Below are positions 28,395-36,599 of a stretch of 64,000 bases of DNA, one piece after another. The position numbers and the translations under genes are program-made. Source of the DNA: Thermomonas aquatica (GTDB lineage Bacteria > Pseudomonadota > Gammaproteobacteria > Xanthomonadales > Xanthomonadaceae); assembly GCF_006337105.1 (NCBI RefSeq), contig NZ_CP040871.1:2203501-2267500 (forward strand), written 5' to 3'. The notes below the pieces were generated by a model, which was given only the letters and a program-made list of their open reading frames with translations, was not told the DNA's origin and did not search any database. Position 1 is the stretch's first letter; each line of letters opens with the position of its first letter.

Positions 28395-30011
28395 ATGAGT
28401 CGCCATCCCGCGCCGCCGAAGCCCTTGCTCTTTTCGCGCCGTCAAGCACTGGCGATGTTGTCGTCGTCCATCGCGCTGGCCGCATGCGGCGGCGGGGGCG
28501 GCAGGTCCAGTCCCGGGCCGTCGCCGTTGCCACCGCCGGTGACGCCGCCCCCGCCGGCAGTGAATGGCCCGGCCTGGTTCAGCTACGGGCACGATGCGCA
28601 GCACACCGCGGTCAGCGCGATCGCCACGCAGGACCTGGCGCGCGTGGCATGGACGACGCCGGTCGACCTGGCCCCGCAATACACACCGTCCGGCGCGCTG
28701 CTCACCCACTACGGTTCGCCGGTGGTGACCACCCACAACACCGTGCTCATCCCGGTGAAGACGACGGCCACCGGCGCTTACCGCGTGGAAGGCCGCAACG
28801 GCGCCAACGGCGCGCTGGTCTGGCAGGCGAATACCGACTACGTGACCCCGCCGCACAACTGGGTTCCGCCCTACAACCTGCTGCTCACCCCGCAGGGCCG
28901 GTTGTATGCGCCGGGCGCCGGCGGCAAGTTGCTGATGCGGGCCGACGGCGACGCCGCCACCGGCACGTTCACGCCGCAGGTGTTCTACGGCGCCGCGCAG
29001 TACAACGCCAATCCGGCCGCGTTCGACGCCACCGTCTTCATCAACACGCCGGTGACCGCGGACGCGCAGGGCAATCTGTTCTTCGGCTTCCAGGTGACGG
29101 GGAGCAATCCGGCCGGGCTGGTGAGCGGCATCGCCCGCATCGCCGCGGACGGCACCGGCACCTGGGTCGGCGTCGCCGCCGCCGCCGCCGATCCGACCAT
29201 CGTGAAGCCGGTGCTCAACTGCGCGCCGGCGCTCTCCAACGACGGCAGCACCGTCTACATCGCGGCGAATCGCGGCGCGACCAGCGCGACCCAGAACGGC
29301 GTGCTGCTCGCGCTCAACAGCACCACGCTGGCCACCCGCGCCAGCGTCGCCCTGATGGATCCGAACCTGGGCGTTCCTGCACGTCTCAGCGACGACGGCA
29401 CGGCGACGCCGGTGATCGGCCCCGATGGCCACGTGTTCTACGGCGTGCTGGAACGCACGTTCGGCACCCACAACGCGCGCGGCTGGCTGCTGCAGTTCGA
29501 TGCCATGCTCAATCCGGTGGGCGTGCCGGGCAGCTTCGGCTGGGACGTGTCGCCGAGCGTGATCCCGGCATCGATGGTGCCGTCCTACACCGGCGCCTCG
29601 ACCTACCTGCTTGCGCAGAAGTACAACAACTATGCCGGCGTCGGCACCGGCATCGGGCTCAACCAGCTGGCCATCCTCGATCCGGGCGCGAGCCAGGCCG
29701 ACACGATCGTGCCGGCCATGCAGGTGATGAAGGAAGTGCTCACCATCCTCGGCCCGACGCTGGACGTCGGCTCGACCACGGCGCGGCGCGAATGGTGCAT
29801 CAACACCATGGCCGCGGACCCGGCGCGCAAGTCGATCCTGGCCAACAACGAGGACGGCATCCTGTATCGCTGGGACCTCACCACCAACACCTTCACCCAG
29901 AACGTGCGGCTCAACGCCGGGCTCGGCCAGGCCTATACGCCGACCCTGGTGGGTGCCGACGGCGGGGTCTACGCGATCAGCAACGCGACCCTGTACGCGA
30001 TCCGCGCCTAG
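28395..30011 (+). CDS. Secreted lipoprotein with beta-propeller-like repeats
   Basis: A 538-residue protein with a twin-arginine leader (SRRQALA at 14-20) and a lipobox ending LAAC (C31), then a Gly/Pro/Ser linker. The remainder resembles a PQQ- or WD-type beta-propeller: repeated blocks such as GNLFFGFQVTG, DGSTVYIAANRG and GHVFYGVLERTFG. The exact family was not recognised. It probably sits lipid-anchored on the periplasmic side. Its stop overlaps that of the convergent di-haem lipoprotein gene by 4 bp, and the two may cooperate. The ATG at 28395 lies 12 bp after AAGGAAGGAG; an earlier start would put the lipobox deep in the protein. Confidence 0.72.
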   Translation: MSRHPAPPKPLLFSRRQALAMLSSSIALAACGGGGGRSSPGPSPLPPPVTPPPPAVNGPAWFSYGHDAQHTAVSAIATQDLARVAWTTPVDLAPQYTPSGALLTHYGSPVVTTHNTVLIPVKTTATGAYRVEGRNGANGALVWQANTDYVTPPHNWVPPYNLLLTPQGRLYAPGAGGKLLMRADGDAATGTFTPQVFYGAAQYNANPAAFDATVFINTPVTADAQGNLFFGFQVTGSNPAGLVSGIARIAADGTGTWVGVAAAAADPTIVKPVLNCAPALSNDGSTVYIAANRGATSATQNGVLLALNSTTLATRASVALMDPNLGVPARLSDDGTATPVIGPDGHVFYGVLERTFGTHNARGWLLQFDAMLNPVGVPGSFGWDVSPSVIPASMVPSYTGASTYLLAQKYNNYAGVGTGIGLNQLAILDPGASQADTIVPAMQVMKEVLTILGPTLDVGSTTARREWCINTMAADPARKSILANNEDGILYRWDLTTNTFTQNVRLNAGLGQAYTPTLVGADGGVYAISNATLYAIRA

Positions 30012-31156
30012 CGGCGGAACGGATCGCCGAAGCGCGGATCCGTTGTCAGCGCGGGATCGTCCAGCGTCTTCAGGAAGGCGACCAGCGCGGCGCGGTCGGT
30101 CGCATCGAGGTGCAGGCGTCGTGGCGCGCCGCCGTCGCGCAGGCGAGGGTCGAGCGCCGGGCCGTCCTGGATTCCCGAAGCGTAGAAATCGATCACCTCG
30201 GCCAGGGTCGCGAAGCGGCCGTCGTGCATGTACGGCCCGCTCAGGCCCACGCTGCGCAGCGATGGCGCCTTGAACAGCCGCGTCTCGCCGGCATCGAGGC
30301 CATTGCTGCGCGCATCCGCGGCCAGGGCGAAGGTCGGCGGCCGGTGGCAGGACGCGCAGCCGGCGCCGCCCTGGTCCACGGAGGTCATGAACAGGTGGCG
30401 GCCGTGGTTCTCCTGGGCAGTGAAATTCGGCAGGTCGACGTCCAGCGCCCGGTTCGGCGCGGTGGGCGAGAACACCCGCGCATAGCCGGCATCCCAGCGA
30501 CTGTCGTGCGAGACCATCGCCCGCACGAACTGGGCCAGCGCCTGCTGGATGCGCGGCTCGCTGATCGTCGCGCTGCCGAACGCCCAGGCGAACAGGTCCG
30601 GGTAGTAAGCCGTCGCCGCCATCTTGCGGAGCAGGGCATCGATGCCGCCCGCGGTCTCGCCCCAGCCCATCTCGACCAGGCTGTGCAGCGGCTGGCTCGC
30701 CTGCGCTTCCGCGGTGGGCATGCGCCGGTCCCAGAAGGCGCTGCCCGGCCGCCAGTAACGCAGGTTGCCGAGCCGCATGGCATGGAAGTCGGTGGTGCCG
30801 GCGGTGCTGATGCCGTTGCTGAAGCGCAGCGGATCGGTGAAGCCGATGCGTTGCTGGTGGCAGGCGGCGCAGGAGCTGCGGTTGTTGGTGCTCAGCCGCA
30901 GGTCGTGGAACAGCACCCGCCCGAGCGTCGCCACCCGGTCGTCGCCGGGGTTGGACGCCGGGCTGTTGTCGAGCGCGGCCACCGTCCCGTCGAAATAGGC
31001 GGGCAGCGGCGGCGCGGCGTAATTGGCGACCTGCGCGAAATCGATGCGGGTGGCGGCGGCGACGCCCGCCGGAGTGGGGGACGGGACGTCCTCGCGGCCG
31101 CATGCCGCCAGCGCCAGGATCGCCGCGGCGCAGGTGAGCGCCCTGATGCTTCGCAA
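30008..31156 (-). CDS. Di-haem cytochrome c peroxidase / MauG-family lipoprotein
   Basis: A 382-residue protein of the bacterial cytochrome c peroxidase/MauG family. It has a lipoprotein leader (LAAC, C19) and two haem c motifs, CAACH at 96-100 and CASCH at 267-271. Other family blocks are LGRVLFHDLRLS, RNNRSS-like flanks before the first haem, FKAPSLRSVGLSGPYMHDGRF after the second, and LVAFLKTL near the end. Family members reduce H2O2 or oxidise protein side chains in the periplasm. The partner is unknown. The convergent beta-propeller lipoprotein gene is a candidate. Confidence 0.88.
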   Translation of the reverse strand: MRSIRALTCAAAILALAACGREDVPSPTPAGVAAATRIDFAQVANYAAPPLPAYFDGTVAALDNSPASNPGDDRVATLGRVLFHDLRLSTNNRSSCAACHQQRIGFTDPLRFSNGISTAGTTDFHAMRLGNLRYWRPGSAFWDRRMPTAEAQASQPLHSLVEMGWGETAGGIDALLRKMAATAYYPDLFAWAFGSATISEPRIQQALAQFVRAMVSHDSRWDAGYARVFSPTAPNRALDVDLPNFTAQENHGRHLFMTSVDQGGAGCASCHRPPTFALAADARSNGLDAGETRLFKAPSLRSVGLSGPYMHDGRFATLAEVIDFYASGIQDGPALDPRLRDGGAPRRLHLDATDRAALVAFLKTLDDPALTTDPRFGDPFRR

Positions 31157-31395
31157 GCCCGTCCTCTCCCGGTTCGTCCGCGATTCATCCTAGCCGGTTT
31201 GCCGAGGGTCGCCAGCATCGCCGCACCCGCCGCCGCCTCGATCGCCGGTCCGAGAAGTACGGGCCGGCGCCGATGGGCCAGCGGCAGGGATTTCCGATCC
31301 GCGGTTGCATGCATGCCCTTGCATCGACATGCCGCCTCGGCTTCGGCGGCCTTTCCTTCGTGCGGACCTCGACTGGGTATGCTTGCCGTACGTGT
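31157..31395. other. Divergent intergenic region
   Basis: This 239-bp stretch separates the MauG-like gene and the TPR-LicD operon and should hold both promoters. A -10-like TATGCT preceded by TGGG (near 31374-31383) could drive the plus-strand operon. No clear -35 or operator was recognised. In-frame ATGs at 31273 and 31309 leave the exact start of the next gene open. Confidence 0.4.
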
Positions 31396-32745
31396 GTGGT
31401 CGGAGCCGCTGCATTGCTTTCCGCTTGTGTCATCACTCAGCCCGCGTCCGTCGCGTTTCCGCCGGCTGCCCGTCTGGCCGCGGAGGCGACGCGTCGATTG
31501 TCGATGGGCGACCACGACCAGGCGCGGCGTGCCTATGCCGAAGCGTTGCGACGGGCCTCGACCTGGCAGTGCTGGTCGAACCTGTCGGCGCTCGCGCTGG
31601 GACTGAAGGATTTCGATGCCGCGCTCGCGAATGCGCGCAAGGCGATCGGCATGGCGCCGGCGCAGGCGGAGGCGTGGGTGAACGCAGGGGTCGCTTGTTG
31701 GCATGCCGGAGCGCGCAAGGACGGCGCACGGGCAATGGCGCATGCAGTCGAACTCGCGCCCGCGAACGCAACGGCGGCGATCGACTACGCCTACATGTTG
31801 CGTAGCGTGGATCGCGTGACCCAAGCCTACGAGGTGATGCGCGCGGCGCGCGAATGCGGCACCCGGACGGCGGCGCTGTTGCGGGCGATGGCGGAGTTGG
31901 AGCGGATCCTCGGGCGGTTCGGCGATTGCCGCCAGCATGCGTTGGAGGCATTGCAGTTGATGGCGAACGAGGGATTGCCGAGTCCGGCACTGCCCGAGCT
32001 GCCCGCGCAGCTTCCCCATTCGCTCGAGGCATGGCGCGGGGTGCTGGAGGATTGCCTGCGGAGGCTGGCGCCCCTGCGTTGCGATCCATGCATGGCGGGT
32101 GGCGCGGTGCGCATCTACGCGTTGCACGGCGGGCTGCCAGAACCGCGCAAGGATATCGACATCGTCGTCGATAGCCGGGTCGGCCACGACGCGCTGCGCG
32201 CCGCCTTCGCCGACGGCTACCGTCCGTTCGCCCGGCAAGGGCAGATTGCCCCGAGTGGCGGCGCGATCGGCGTGCTCGGCCTGGTGCACGAGGCCAGCGG
32301 CATTCCGATCGACATCATGCTGCAGGACCGGAGCGGCGGGCGCTGGCGGGGCTCGTTTGGCGCCCCGGATCACCTGGTGTTCGACACGCCCGCATTCTCG
32401 ATCGTCGAGGAAGCATGCGCGGGAATGCAGGTGCCGTTGCCGCTACCGCAGCCGCTCGACGAATACCTGCAATGGATCTACGGCGACGACTGGGCGCTGC
32501 CTACCCAGATGGTGGCCGGCACCCCGGTGCCCCGGGAATTCATCCAGAAGGGCTTGCACAGCCCGGGGATCGCGTCGGCGAGTCGCCCGGCAGCGCTCAA
32601 CCGCGCCCTGCTGTCGCTTCTCACGGCCTTGCACGAGGGCCAGATGCGGTCGGCGGCGGCGTTGTGCCACCAGATCCTCGCCGTCGAACAGCAGGACGCG
32701 GTGCGCGAGGTGCAAGCACGGTTGTCGGGCGGTCGGATTCGGTAA
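31396..32745 (+). CDS. TPR protein with LicD/fukutin-like nucleotidyltransferase domain (copy 1)
   Basis: A protein of about 449 residues with an N-terminal tetratricopeptide-type region (about 25-190, for example AYAEALRRASTWQCWSNLSA and NARKAIGMAPAQAEAWVN). A LicD-like phosphotransferase domain follows, with KDIDIVV at 252-258, GIPIDIML and a C-terminal PLDEYLQWIYGDDW. LicD and fukutin-type enzymes transfer phospho-alcohols from CDP donors. It is paralogous to the next gene but lacks part of the usual motif before DID. Starts at 31309 (ATG), 31396 (GTG) or 31414 (TTG) are possible; alignment with the paralogue favours about 31396-31430. The next gene begins 26 bp later. Confidence 0.7.
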   Translation: MVGAAALLSACVITQPASVAFPPAARLAAEATRRLSMGDHDQARRAYAEALRRASTWQCWSNLSALALGLKDFDAALANARKAIGMAPAQAEAWVNAGVACWHAGARKDGARAMAHAVELAPANATAAIDYAYMLRSVDRVTQAYEVMRAARECGTRTAALLRAMAELERILGRFGDCRQHALEALQLMANEGLPSPALPELPAQLPHSLEAWRGVLEDCLRRLAPLRCDPCMAGGAVRIYALHGGLPEPRKDIDIVVDSRVGHDALRAAFADGYRPFARQGQIAPSGGAIGVLGLVHEASGIPIDIMLQDRSGGRWRGSFGAPDHLVFDTPAFSIVEEACAGMQVPLPLPQPLDEYLQWIYGDDWALPTQMVAGTPVPREFIQKGLHSPGIASASRPAALNRALLSLLTALHEGQMRSAAALCHQILAVEQQDAVREVQARLSGGRIR

Positions 32746-32771
32746 CATGCGCGGCGCTCTCAGGGGGCATC

Positions 32772-34109
32772 GTGAGCCAATTGCAGTGGAACGTCCGGGT
32801 CGCGCGATCCCCGGAGCCGGCGGCGGATGCCATCGTCCAGGCCGCCAGGTCGCTCGACGCGGGGGATAGGCAAGAGGCCGAACAGGGCTATCGCAAGGCG
32901 CAGAAAGAGGCCTTGCGCCATCCCGCGAGCTGGTCGAACCTCGCCGCGCTCGGCATCGGCCTGGGCGATGCCGCCGGCGCGCGCGCGCATGCGCAGCGCG
33001 CGCTGCAGCTGGACAGTCGCCATGCCGACGCCTGGGTGAATTACGGCGTCGCCAGCTGGATGCTGCAACGACGGCGCGATGCCGCGCAGGCCATGCACCA
33101 GGCGCTGGTGCTGGTGCCCGGCTTGGAAGCGGCGGCATTGAACTATGCGCAGATGCAGCGCGCGGTGGGGCGGGACGACCGCGCGCTGGAGGTCCTGCGG
33201 GATGCCGCGGCGCGGCTGCCCGGCAATTGGCAACTCGCGCTCGCCCACGCAGAGCAGGCGCGCCTGCGCATGTGCCACGACGAGGCGCGCGCAGCCGTGT
33301 TGCAGGCCTTGCGCGGTCTGTCCGCAGCGACGGATTTCGCTGCGCCGGGACGAAGCGGCCTGCGCCCGCCGGCGGATGCCGGGGTGACGGCGGTGCTGCA
33401 CGACACGTGCGCGCAGCTCGATGCGCTGGGCGTCGGCTATCACCTGACCGCGGGCGTCCTGCTGGCGATCGTCAAGGACGGGCGGCCGTTCCCGCACGAC
33501 AAGGACATCGACCTGGCCCTCCCCGACCTTTCCGAGCACGGCCGCGAGCGGGTCCGCGCGCATTTCGCCGCCAATCCGGACTATCGCGCGTTCCCGCCGC
33601 CGCCGTCGGCGCCTGTCACCGTGATCGGACTGCTGCATGTCGCCAGCGGCATCGGCGTGGACCTGATGCTCCCGCGCAGCGGGCCGGACGGGCGCATGCG
33701 CAACCAGATGGGCTGGCCGGACCAGTTGGCCTCCGAAATGCCCGCGTACCGGATCGGGACCTTCCATTGGGATGGCCGCGACTGGCCGGTCCCGGAGCCG
33801 CTGGATGCATTCCTGGGCGCGATGTACGGCGCCGATTGGCGCGAACAGCGGCGGGTGGATGCCGGTATCGAATACGACCGCTGCTACAGCGACACCATGC
33901 TGTCGAACCCGAGCCGGACAGCGGAGTCCTTGCCGCGCGCGGTGACGCTGGGCCTGTTGCGGCTGGCGCATGCGTTGCGCGGGCGGGAATGGGCGCGCGC
34001 GGTGGCCTATTGCGCGCAACTGCTGGCGCGCGAAGACCTGGCCGAAGTGCGCGGCCTGCTGGCCAGGCTGCAGGCCGCCGGCCATGACGGGCTGCGTTTC
34101 GATGGCTGA
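32772..34109 (+). CDS. TPR protein with LicD/fukutin-like domain (copy 2)
   Basis: A 445-residue paralogue of the preceding protein. TPR-type helices fill residues 15-185 (for example AQRALQLDSRHADAWVNYGV). The LicD-like domain runs from about 205, with GYHLTAGVLLAIVKDG then FPHDKDIDLAL (D245, D247), a later GVDLML (D297), and PEPLDAFLGAMYGADW. The HDKDID stretch corresponds to the metal-binding DxD of LicD/fukutin phosphotransferases. A GTG start at 32772 follows CAGGGGG. The stop overlaps the IspD-like gene by 8 bp. The acceptor molecule is unknown; a surface glycan or lipid is plausible given the neighbouring genes. Confidence 0.75.
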   Translation: MSQLQWNVRVARSPEPAADAIVQAARSLDAGDRQEAEQGYRKAQKEALRHPASWSNLAALGIGLGDAAGARAHAQRALQLDSRHADAWVNYGVASWMLQRRRDAAQAMHQALVLVPGLEAAALNYAQMQRAVGRDDRALEVLRDAAARLPGNWQLALAHAEQARLRMCHDEARAAVLQALRGLSAATDFAAPGRSGLRPPADAGVTAVLHDTCAQLDALGVGYHLTAGVLLAIVKDGRPFPHDKDIDLALPDLSEHGRERVRAHFAANPDYRAFPPPPSAPVTVIGLLHVASGIGVDLMLPRSGPDGRMRNQMGWPDQLASEMPAYRIGTFHWDGRDWPVPEPLDAFLGAMYGADWREQRRVDAGIEYDRCYSDTMLSNPSRTAESLPRAVTLGLLRLAHALRGREWARAVAYCAQLLAREDLAEVRGLLARLQAAGHDGLRFDG

Positions 34110-34761
34110 AGTCGAAGTGTCATGCCTGATTCCCTCGGCGGGCAGCGGTGATCGGCTCGGGCTCGGCTGCAAGGGTTTCCTGGAACTGGCCGGGCGGCCC
34201 CTGCTGCGCTGGCTGGCGGACAAGGGGCGCCGGGTCGCGGATGAAGTCGTGGTCGCGGTGCCGGCCGACCGGCTCGACGAAGCCAACGCGCTGTTGCCCG
34301 ATTGCCGGGTGATCGTCGGCGGCGAAACCCGCCACGACAGCGTGGCCCTGCTGGCCCGCGCCGCGCGCGGCGACTGGTTGCTGCTGCAGGATGCTGCCAG
34401 GCCGTTCTCCAGCATCGCGCTGTGTGCCGCGGTGCTGGCCCGCGCGCGCGAAACCGGTTGCGCCGGCGCGTTCGTGGATCCCGAAGTGCCGGTGGCGCGG
34501 CTGCGCGACGGCAAGGTGGCAGCGGTCCTGCTGCGCCACGAAGCGGGCGTGTTCCAGTCGCCGCAGGCATTCTCGCGCGAGACGATGCGCAGGCTGCTGG
34601 CGCATGCGCAGGAACGCGGCTACCGGCCGCAATCGACCTTGCAACTGGCGATCGACGCGGGAATCGAGGTGGCCGCCGTCGCCGGCGAGAAACACAACAT
34701 CAAGTTGACCACGCCGATCGACTGGCGGGTCGCGACATTGCTGGAGGAATACCTGACATGA
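34102..34761 (+). CDS. IspD-like cytidylyltransferase
   Basis: A 219-residue nucleotidyltransferase of the IspD/TarI family. The CTP-binding start PSAGSGDRLG (11-20) with K24, then GGETRHDSV (73-81), QDAARPF (96-102), QSPQAF (152-157) and NIKLTTPID (199-207) match the family blocks. Members couple CTP to methylerythritol phosphate (IspD) or to ribitol or glycerol phosphate (TarI, human CRPPA). Context argues against isoprenoid synthesis: the gene sits in a LicD/RuBisCO-like operon, not beside ispF. A CDP-alditol product is more likely. It overlaps the TPR-LicD gene by 8 bp and the RuBisCO-like gene by 4 bp. Confidence 0.82.
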   Translation: MAEVEVSCLIPSAGSGDRLGLGCKGFLELAGRPLLRWLADKGRRVADEVVVAVPADRLDEANALLPDCRVIVGGETRHDSVALLARAARGDWLLLQDAARPFSSIALCAAVLARARETGCAGAFVDPEVPVARLRDGKVAAVLLRHEAGVFQSPQAFSRETMRRLLAHAQERGYRPQSTLQLAIDAGIEVAAVAGEKHNIKLTTPIDWRVATLLEEYLT

Positions 34762-35990
34762 GCAGTGGCAACATGCCGCGCACGCAGCACCCCGAACTGT
34801 TCCAGTGGCAAGCCCGGTTGTCGCCGGCGGATTACCTGCGGGCGACCTATCGGGTGGCGTCGCAACACGACGGCGTCGCCACCGCGATGGCGATGGCGAT
34901 GGAACAGAGCGCGGCGACCACCGCGATCCGCGGGCACGTCGAACCGGCGATGCTGGAGGACTGGACGATCCGCGTGCTCGACGTGCAGGCGGATGGCGAT
35001 GCCGCGGGCGCGGTGGCGCCCTACCACCTGCAGACCGAGGTGTACGCCGACGAGGAAGGCGGCGAAAGCGCGTGGCGCGTCGAACTGGCCATCCCCCGGC
35101 GATTGCTGGCCGGCAAGCCGGCCCAGCTGTGGAACGTGGTGGTCGGTGAAATCCCGCGGCTGGGGTTCCTGACCCGGTTCCAACTGGCCGCGCTGGCGTT
35201 GCCGGAAGGTTTCGGGCCCGGTCCGGGCTTCGGCGTGTCCGGCATCCGCGCCATGCTGGGAATCGAGCGCGGGCCGGTGTTGTGCCGCTCGATGCGGCCC
35301 GCTGTCGGCCTGGACACCGACACCATGGCGCGGCTCAACCGCGAGGTGCTGGAAGGCGGCTTCCACATGGTCAAGGACGACGAATTGCAGGTGTTCGCGG
35401 ATGGCGGGGATTTCGCCCGCCATGTACAGGCGATGGTGGCCGCGCGCGATGCCGCGCGCGCGGCCAGCGGCCAGCGCAAGGGCTACCTCGCCAACCTGAT
35501 CTGCGAGCCCTGGGAACTGCAGTCGCGCTGGGAGGTCGCGTGCGAGGCCGGCGTGGACGCGGTGCTGGTGGCGCCCGGCATCCAGGGCATGGGCACGCTG
35601 GAGATGCTGGCGCGCCAGCGGCGCATGCCGATCCTGGCCCACAACACCTTCAGCGACCTGCTCACCCGCAATCCCGGCTGGGGCGTCGCGCATCCGGTGA
35701 TGTGCGCCTTGCACGAGGCCTTCGGCGCGGACTGGGTGGTGACCTCGGGCGAGTACGGCGCGCATGACGGCGCCGGCATGGCCGATGCCTGGCCGTTCGC
35801 GCGACCGCAGCGGGCGATGCCGATCCTGCAGGGCGGCAAGTCGCCCGACGGACTGGCGCGCTACCGCGCGGCGATCGGCAGCGACGACTACATGCTGATC
35901 GTCGCGTCCTGGGTGGATGGCCATGCGCAGGGCATGCGCAACGCCGCCGGCATCTTCCGCGACGCGCTGGACCGGCAGGCGCCGGGCTGA
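34758..35990 (+). CDS. RuBisCO-like protein (Form IV, non-carboxylating)
   Basis: A 410-residue protein with the RuBisCO large-subunit fold. The barrel is recognisable by RSMRPAVGL (178-185), GGFHMVKDDE (200-209) and MPILAHNTFSD (290-300). The late segment ILQGGKSPDGLARYR and VASWVDGHAQGMRNAAG corresponds to the phosphate-binding end. The lysine of KDDE (K206) and H295 are kept. The catalytic lysine pair of IKPK is replaced by R180 and A182, and the loop-6 lysine is absent, so carboxylation is not expected. Relatives act as enolases, isomerases or decarboxylases on sugar phosphates. It begins in a 4-bp overlap with the IspD-like gene, implying a shared pathway. Confidence 0.83.
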   Translation: MSSGNMPRTQHPELFQWQARLSPADYLRATYRVASQHDGVATAMAMAMEQSAATTAIRGHVEPAMLEDWTIRVLDVQADGDAAGAVAPYHLQTEVYADEEGGESAWRVELAIPRRLLAGKPAQLWNVVVGEIPRLGFLTRFQLAALALPEGFGPGPGFGVSGIRAMLGIERGPVLCRSMRPAVGLDTDTMARLNREVLEGGFHMVKDDELQVFADGGDFARHVQAMVAARDAARAASGQRKGYLANLICEPWELQSRWEVACEAGVDAVLVAPGIQGMGTLEMLARQRRMPILAHNTFSDLLTRNPGWGVAHPVMCALHEAFGADWVVTSGEYGAHDGAGMADAWPFARPQRAMPILQGGKSPDGLARYRAAIGSDDYMLIVASWVDGHAQGMRNAAGIFRDALDRQAPG

Positions 35991-36072
35991 GCCGGATGGG
36001 CGTGTCCGCCATCGGATGGCGGATGCGTTGGCATGGGCAGAGGCATCGTCGATGCCGATCGCGAGGTGGCCC

Positions 36073-36591
36073 ATGCCCAAGAACATTGGCGGAACCGTCG
36101 GTCGCGGCGGCAGGAATTTCCCCGCGCTGGACGTGATGACCGTGCAGTACCTGCTCAACTGCGTGCCTGCCGCAGCCGGCGGGCCGATGCAGGAGCTGGC
36201 GGTGGATGGCGCGGCGGGCCCGAAGACCATCGCGGCGATCGAGAAATTCCAGCGCGGCAATGGCTGCGTCTGCGATGGCCGGGTGGATCCGGGCGGCGCC
36301 ACCTTGCGCAACCTGCAGGCCAGGGCGAACGACCCCTACCCGAACCAGCCGCTGAGCCCCGCCGCTGCGAAAGGCCCGGCCAATCCATTCGGGCAGAAGG
36401 GCTTCGGCCAGCCGGGCGGCAAGGGCGGCGGTCCCGGCGATCCGTTCGGGCAGAAGGGCTTCGGCCAGCCGGGCGGCAAGGGCGGCAGTCCCGGCGATCC
36501 ATTCGGGCAGAAAAGCGGTGGCGGCATGCCGCCCGGCGGGGGCGGCGGATTCCCGTTCCCGCAGAAGGGCGGCGGTGCCAAGGGCTATTGA
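36073..36591 (+). CDS. Peptidoglycan-binding domain protein with glycine-rich repeats
   Basis: A 172-residue protein. The first 85 residues match a peptidoglycan-binding-like fold: VMTVQYLLNCVPAAAGGPM, then AVDGAAGPKTIAAIEKFQ, which is the recurring pattern of PG_binding_1 domains. The C-terminal half contains two perfect-length 19-residue repeats (starting PFGQKGFGQPGGKGG) plus a third start, ending in a glycine-rich tail. No signal peptide was seen. It might be exported by another route or act inside a larger complex. The ATG at 36073 is preceded by GAGG. The SET-domain gene follows 8 bp later. Confidence 0.7.
   Translation: MPKNIGGTVGRGGRNFPALDVMTVQYLLNCVPAAAGGPMQELAVDGAAGPKTIAAIEKFQRGNGCVCDGRVDPGGATLRNLQARANDPYPNQPLSPAAAKGPANPFGQKGFGQPGGKGGGPGDPFGQKGFGQPGGKGGSPGDPFGQKSGGGMPPGGGGGFPFPQKGGGAKGY
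36385..36511 (+). repeat. 57-bp tandem repeat in coding sequence
   Basis: The unit begins CCATTCGGGCAGAAGGG or CCGTTCGGGCAG at 36385, 36442 and 36499, spaced exactly 57 bp. Two full copies are present and a third is cut short. It encodes the glycine-rich repeats of the peptidoglycan-binding protein and is prone to copy-number change. Confidence 0.85.
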
Positions 36592-36599
36592 GGCCGCGC

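Noticed and set aside
31396..31430. Lipobox-like LLSAC near the start of the first TPR-LicD protein
   Set aside because: The paralogue lacks it and the start codon is uncertain, so a lipoprotein leader is more likely a coincidence.
34102..34761. Annotating the cytidylyltransferase as the housekeeping ispD
   Set aside because: The family is right, but no ispF, ftsB or other usual neighbours are present and the operon partners suggest another substrate.
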